This document shows, piece after piece, positions 5,614-8,594 of a DNA stretch of 8,594 nucleotides. The DNA comes from Terriglobia bacterium. Its GTDB lineage: Bacteria > Acidobacteriota > Terriglobia > UBA7540. How positions within the stretch are numbered: the stretch's first letter is position 1; every line of letters begins with the position of its first letter. The notes below the pieces were generated by a model, which was not told the DNA's origin, made no database searches, and saw nothing but the letters and a program-made list of their open reading frames with translations. Where the stretch lies: the NCBI GenBank assembly GCA_020072905.1, contig JAIQGB010000164.1, forward strand, positions 1 to 8,594, in the 5' to 3' direction. The position numbers were made by a program, and so were the translations under genes.

Positions 5614-7434
5614 ATGCCGGAATCGATTCGTAACATCGCGATCATCGCGCACGTGGACCACGGCAAGACCACGCTGCTGGACGCTATGCTCTGGCAAAGC
5701 GGGATCTTCAAGGCCAGCCAGGAGGTGGTGGAGCGCGTGATGGATTCGAACGAGCTCGAGCGCGAGCGCGGCATCACGATTCTGGCCAAGAACACCGCCA
5801 TCTTCTACAAGGGCGTGAAGATCAACATCGTGGACACGCCCGGCCACAGCGATTTCGGCGGCGAAGTGGAGCGTGCCCTGAAGCTGGTGGACGGCGTGCT
5901 CCTGCTCGTGGACGCGAGCGAAGGCCCTCTGCCGCAAACGCGCTACGTGCTGCGCAAGGCGCTGGAGGCCAAGCTGCCTCCCATCGTTCTGGTCAACAAG
6001 ATTGACCGTGCCGACGCCCGCCCGCAGGAAGTGGTGAACGAGATTTACGATCTCTTCATCGATCTCGACGCCGGCGAGGAGCAGCTCGACTTTCCCATCC
6101 TCTACGCCGACGCCCGCCGGGGCATCGCCACGACCTCGCCCGACGAGTCCTCGGGAACCCTCGCGCCGCTCTTTGAGGCGATTGTGGACCATATACCTCC
6201 TCCGGCCGGCGACCCGGCGGACGTGCTGCAGTTGCTGGTGGCCAATCTCGACTACAGCGACTACCACGGGCGCCTGGCCATCGGGCGCATCTTTTCCGGT
6301 TCGCTCACCCGCGGCGACGAGGTGGCCATTGTCAAGCTGGACGGCGCGATCCAAAAGACGCGCATCACCAAGCTCTACAGTTTTGAAGGACTCAGCCGGG
6401 TGGACGCCGAGCGCGCCGAAGCGGGCGAAATCGTCGCTATCGCCGGCGTCGAGGGCATCACCATCGGCGAGACGGTGACGAGCGCGGAGACGCCGCGCGC
6501 CCTCGTGCACGTGCCGGTGGACGAGCCGACGATTTCCATGGTGTTTACGGTAAACACCTCGCCCTTTTCCGGCCGCGAAGGGGCCTACGTCACCTCACGG
6601 CATCTGCGCGAGCGCCTGGAGAAAGAATTGCTCACCAACGTCGCCTTGCGCGTGGAAGAGACGGAGAGCACGGACTCGTTCCAGGTGCTGGGGCGGGGCG
6701 AACTGCACCTCGCCATTCTGATCGAGACCATGCGCCGCGAAGGCTACGAGCTGGCGGTGGGCAAACCCGAAACCGTCACCCGTGAGGTGGACGGGAAAGT
6801 TCAGGAACCCGTCGAGCAGCTCATCCTCGATTGCCCGGTGGAGTTTGTCGGTGTGCTGATGCAGAAGGTGGGCTCGCGCAAGGGGATCAATACCAAAATG
6901 GCCGGGCACGGAAGGCCCGGCGGGCGCGTGCGCCTGGAGTTCGCGATTCCGTCGCGCGGGCTGATCGGCCTGCGCAGCGAAATCCTGCAGGACACGCGCG
7001 GCACGGTGGTGATGAACACGCTCTTTGACGGGTACGTGGACTGGCAGGGTGAGATCGCGCGCCGGTTGACGGGCTCCCTCATCGCCGACCGGCCGGGCCG
7101 CACCACCGGCTACGCGCTCTATAACCTGCAGGAACGGGGCGAGCTCTTTGTCGGACCGGGCGTCGAGGTGTACGAGGGCATGGTGATCGGCGAGAACGCG
7201 CGCTGGGACGATATGGATGTGAACGCCGTCAAAGAGAAGAAACAGACCAACATGCGCGCCTCGGTGGCCGATGAAGCCATCCGGCTCATCCCCGTGCGGC
7301 CCTTGAGCCTCGAACTCGCCATGCAGTTCATCGCCGAGGATGAGTACGTCGAGGTCACGCCGCAGTCCATCCGCGTGCGCAAGAAGATCCTGCCCGCCAA
7401 CCAGCGCCCGCGCCGCCACCGCCCCGAGGCGTGA
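5614..7434 (+). CDS. typA: Ribosome-binding translational GTPase TypA/BipA
   Basis: A 606-residue protein of full family length. TypA/BipA is an EF-G-like GTPase that binds the 70S ribosome at the A-site side and helps large-subunit assembly and growth under cold or stress. G motifs are complete: G1 AHVDHGKTT (12-20), G2 within ERGIT (51-55), G3 DTPGH (74-78), G4 NKID (128-131). Next come the beta-barrel domain II (about 200-300), the TypA-typical segment SPFSGREGAYVTSRHL opening the EF-G III-like domain, and the BipA-specific C-terminal domain containing KVGSRKG, GHGRPGGRVRLEF and GLIGLRSE, ending in a basic tail. The ATG at 5614 has GAGGAG 5 bases upstream, derived from the hicA remnant. 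It starts 34 bases after the hicB-like stop with no promoter between, so co-transcription is likely. Downstream a weak GCGGCGA...TCGCCGC stem (7436-7470) is the only terminator-like structure seen. Confidence 0.97.
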   Translation: MPESIRNIAIIAHVDHGKTTLLDAMLWQSGIFKASQEVVERVMDSNELERERGITILAKNTAIFYKGVKINIVDTPGHSDFGGEVERALKLVDGVLLLVDASEGPLPQTRYVLRKALEAKLPPIVLVNKIDRADARPQEVVNEIYDLFIDLDAGEEQLDFPILYADARRGIATTSPDESSGTLAPLFEAIVDHIPPPAGDPADVLQLLVANLDYSDYHGRLAIGRIFSGSLTRGDEVAIVKLDGAIQKTRITKLYSFEGLSRVDAERAEAGEIVAIAGVEGITIGETVTSAETPRALVHVPVDEPTISMVFTVNTSPFSGREGAYVTSRHLRERLEKELLTNVALRVEETESTDSFQVLGRGELHLAILIETMRREGYELAVGKPETVTREVDGKVQEPVEQLILDCPVEFVGVLMQKVGSRKGINTKMAGHGRPGGRVRLEFAIPSRGLIGLRSEILQDTRGTVVMNTLFDGYVDWQGEIARRLTGSLIADRPGRTTGYALYNLQERGELFVGPGVEVYEGMVIGENARWDDMDVNAVKEKKQTNMRASVADEAIRLIPVRPLSLELAMQFIAEDEYVEVTPQSIRVRKKILPANQRPRRHRPEA

Positions 7435-7636
7435 AGCGGCGAATGCTCACCGGGAGTTCGTCCTCGCCGCGTCGAAATGCCGAAGGGCCCTGCACAATAC
7501 GAGCCAGGGAATGCCCTGCGCAGCCCAAGACAATAGTCCACGGCAGAAAACCGCTGGCGTGATTGCGCGCTTTAGCTGAATGCGGAAGGATCGCTGAGGG
7601 GGGCCGATTTGCGCAGTGCGGCTGGAGGCAGCGTGG

Positions 7637-7642
7637 TAGAAT
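7637..7642 (+). promoter_or_regulatory. -10 box (TAGAAT) giving a probably leaderless toxin-antitoxin mRNA
   Basis: TAGAAT in the context GTGGTAGAATTAGCTC ends 6 bases before the antitoxin ATG at 7649, so the expected initiation base is at or next to the A of the start codon. No Shine-Dalgarno lies in the usual window; the nearest GGAGG (7624-7628) is 20 bases away and would be upstream of the transcript start. No strong -35 is seen. Confidence 0.5.
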
Positions 7643-7648
7643 TAGCTC

Positions 7649-7858
7649 ATGAGTGAACAAACCATTCCCGAGAGCGTGCAGTTCATTATAGACGCTGAGG
7701 GCCGCAAGACGGCGGTGATCCTCCCCATCGGAGAATACGAGGAGATGCTAGAAGACCTTCACCTCGGCCGGGTCGCCCGCGAGAGCAAGAACGAGCCGCG
7801 CCGTCCCTTCGCCCAGGTTGTGGAGGAAATGCGCTCCGCCGGCGAGATTGATGTATAG
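7649..7858 (+). CDS. Phd/YefM-like type II antitoxin
   Basis: A 69-residue acidic protein, first gene of a two-gene toxin-antitoxin operon. The N-terminal half (QFIIDAEGRKTAVILPIGEY) reads as the beta-strand/helix DNA-binding core of Phd/YefM-like antitoxins, with the 'AV(I/V)LP..EYEEMLEDL' helix that marks the family. The C-terminal part (NEPRRPFAQVVEEMRSAGEIDV) is a charged, probably unstructured segment that would wrap the toxin. Such antitoxins bind their toxin and repress their own promoter. The toxin ATG lies inside the last codons (8-base overlap), so translation is coupled. Family placement is from sequence pattern and partner; a RelB-type label would also be possible. Confidence 0.82.
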   Translation: MSEQTIPESVQFIIDAEGRKTAVILPIGEYEEMLEDLHLGRVARESKNEPRRPFAQVVEEMRSAGEIDV

Positions 7859-8105
7859 CGTCAAGATCACCTCACGTGCCGAGGGCGAACTCAAGCGCCT
7901 CGACCGACCTGTAAGAAACCGCGTCGTAACGGCCATCCAGGCCTTAGCTTCCGATCCCCGCCCTCCCGGATGCCTCAAGGTTAGAAGCGCAGAAGGCGTC
8001 TGGCGAGTCCGCGTCGGCGACTGGCGGATAGGCTATGAGATCAACGATAGCCTCCAGGAGGTCGTCGTGATCCGGGTCGGACACCGCAGCGAGTTTTATC
8101 AGTAA
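7851..8105 (+). CDS. RelE/ParE-superfamily toxin
   Basis: An 84-residue toxin of the RelE/ParE superfamily. RelE enzymes cut mRNA in the ribosomal A site; ParE relatives inhibit gyrase. The N-terminus (YSVKITSRAEGELKRLD) is the usual strand plus two-helix start. The core WRVRVGDWRIGYEI carries R59, and the end VVVIRVGHRSEFYQ carries R79 and Y83; by eye these line up with the catalytic Arg, Arg and Tyr of E. coli RelE, favouring an RNase role. The VGHR...Y ending is typical of chromosomal RelE. The ATG at 7851 overlaps the antitoxin stop in ATGTATAG; a longer in-frame start at 7818 would merely re-read antitoxin sequence. Length and motifs are complete, so the toxin looks functional. Confidence 0.88.
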   Translation: MYSVKITSRAEGELKRLDRPVRNRVVTAIQALASDPRPPGCLKVRSAEGVWRVRVGDWRIGYEINDSLQEVVVIRVGHRSEFYQ

Positions 8106-8158
8106 AAGTGCATTCGTCCCTTTTGCCCTCTCACATTTCGCCAAGTCCCACCGCGTAG

Positions 8159-8332
8159 CGCAAGGCTCGCCATTTAGCCTTGCGGCTCTTCCAGCGCGAG
8201 GTGGCTCGTTGCCTCGCGCTATCGCAAGAGAGGCAATTCCTTTTGTGGGCGCGCCGAGACCGCGCGGCCTGGAAATGCCGCAGGACCCAAGTGCGGGTCC
8301 TGCGCTACCTTCGCACAGGGCAGGCTCCTGCC
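8159..8332. repeat. Cluster of four perfect inverted repeats (REP-like) in a gene-free stretch
   Basis: Between the toxin stop (8105) and the gene at 8436 there is no supported gene but there are successive perfect stems: CGCAAGGCT/AGCCTTGCG (8159-8167/8176-8184, loop 8), AGCGCGAGG/CCTCGCGCT (8193-8201/8212-8220, loop 10), CGCAGGACCC/GGGTCCTGCG (8279-8288/8295-8304, loop 6) and GGCAGG/CCTGCC (8319-8324/8327-8332, loop 2). The second and fourth share a partial direct repeat: GGCTC, a few bases, then TGCCTCGCGC (8210-8219 and 8329-8338). None is followed by a T-tract. This looks like a mosaic of repetitive extragenic palindromes; whether the units recur elsewhere in the genome cannot be told from here. 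Confidence 0.6.
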
Positions 8333-8356
8333 TCGCGCGACGGCAGGCCGCAAACA

Positions 8357-8365
8357 TGCTAAACT
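8357..8365 (+). promoter_or_regulatory. Extended -10 (TGC-TAAACT) for the gene at the right edge
   Basis: TG at 8357-8358, one base, then TAAACT at 8360-8365 forms an extended -10 directly after the hairpin cluster. Initiation near 8372 would give about a 64-base leader to the gene at 8436. No clear -35, as is common for extended -10 promoters. Confidence 0.42.
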
Positions 8366-8435
8366 CCGGGCATGCGCGCGCCACTCGCAAGGAAAACCCG
8401 ATAGCCGTATCCCCCCGCGAAGGAGGAAAGAACAG

Positions 8436-8594
8436 ATGCCAGGAGCACGGCACCCTTTGTTTCGGCTTGGAGACCGGACGGAACTACTTGTAGAATTCTG
8501 CCTCAATACGATTGCCTTCACCACTCCCATCGCGCGCCAAGAGGACGTTGGACACGACTTGTTCTGTGTGCTCTCGGAAGATCGAGAGGGTTTG
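8436..8594 (+). CDS. DUF4365-like protein, N-terminal 53 residues, cut by the window edge
   Basis: An open frame of 53 codons runs off the right edge. AAGGAGG at 8420-8426 with a 9-base spacer is the strongest ribosome binding site in the right half. The protein starts MPGARHPLFRLGDRTELLVE and continues with TPIARQEDVGHDLFCVLSE. The order LGxxxE...L..FxxxxPxxxEDxGxD is that of DUF4365 proteins, for which a PD-(D/E)xK nuclease-like fold has been suggested; the EDVGHD would supply an acidic catalytic residue, with the E-x-K expected beyond the edge. Function is unknown; relatives are accessory genes, in keeping with the nearby toxin-antitoxin genes and palindromes. That it is a real gene is well supported; the family name is by eye. 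Confidence 0.6.
   Translation, partial: MPGARHPLFRLGDRTELLVEFCLNTIAFTTPIARQEDVGHDLFCVLSEDREGL

Noticed and set aside
5220..5801. 194-codon N-terminal extension of the serine hydrolase frame
   Set aside because: The start at 5219 has a good Shine-Dalgarno and begins a signal peptide; the extension lies antisense to hicB and the typA start and shows no domain.
5443..7419. Two long minus-strand open frames (5443-6510 and 6595-7419) opposite typA
   Set aside because: Both are antisense shadows of a highly conserved gene. Their translations are rich in His, Val and Arg, as expected from reverse reading of GC-rich codons.
8106..8435. CRISPR array
   Set aside because: The repeats here are inverted, differ from one another, and lack regular spacing or spacers, so they are palindromic elements rather than CRISPR repeats.
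7944..8453. 169-codon minus-strand open frame across the toxin and hairpin region
   Set aside because: It is antisense to the RelE-like toxin and crosses all the palindromes; it has no ribosome binding site or motif and is explained by GC content.

Overview
The window reads as a piece of a GC-rich (roughly 60%) Gram-negative-type chromosome. The closest feel is a soil Acidobacteria-like lineage. That is an inference from the exported hydrolases with Sec and Tat signals, the creatininase/amidase/serine-hydrolase mix, the codon use and TACACT/TAGAAT-type -10 boxes; no rRNA or other phylogenetic marker is present to prove it.

Layout. Positions 1-1069 hold two minus-strand genes: the start of a CmpB-like membrane protein cut by the left edge, and a secreted creatininase-family amidohydrolase. 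A 371-base divergent intergenic region (1070-1440) carries promoter-like elements facing both ways and a long hairpin in the presumed leader of a plus-strand gene. That gene (1441-2001) encodes a cysteine-rich protein of unknown function. Convergent to it are two minus-strand exported hydrolases, probably one transcription unit: a class-C beta-lactamase-fold serine hydrolase (3867-5219) followed by a Tat-exported amidase-signature enzyme (2146-3801).

From 5367 onward everything is on the plus strand. A HicB-like antitoxin gene (5367-5579) is followed by only the first 11 codons of its hicA toxin partner, which then break directly into the start of typA/bipA (5614-7434). The toxin remnant supplies typA's Shine-Dalgarno. 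After typA comes an intact Phd/YefM-RelE type II toxin-antitoxin pair (7649-8105) whose promoter suggests a leaderless transcript. A 330-base gene-free stretch (8106-8435) is packed with perfect inverted repeats. The right edge cuts a DUF4365-like gene (8436 onward) that has a strong ribosome binding site.

How the parts fit: the left half is a set of periplasm-directed amide/ester hydrolases that may serve scavenging of small amides and peptides. The right half is a translation-stress GTPase inserted among small accessory modules. The most notable observation is the fossil hicA fused to the start of typA, which leaves an orphan antitoxin upstream of, and probably co-transcribed with, a ribosome-associated GTPase.
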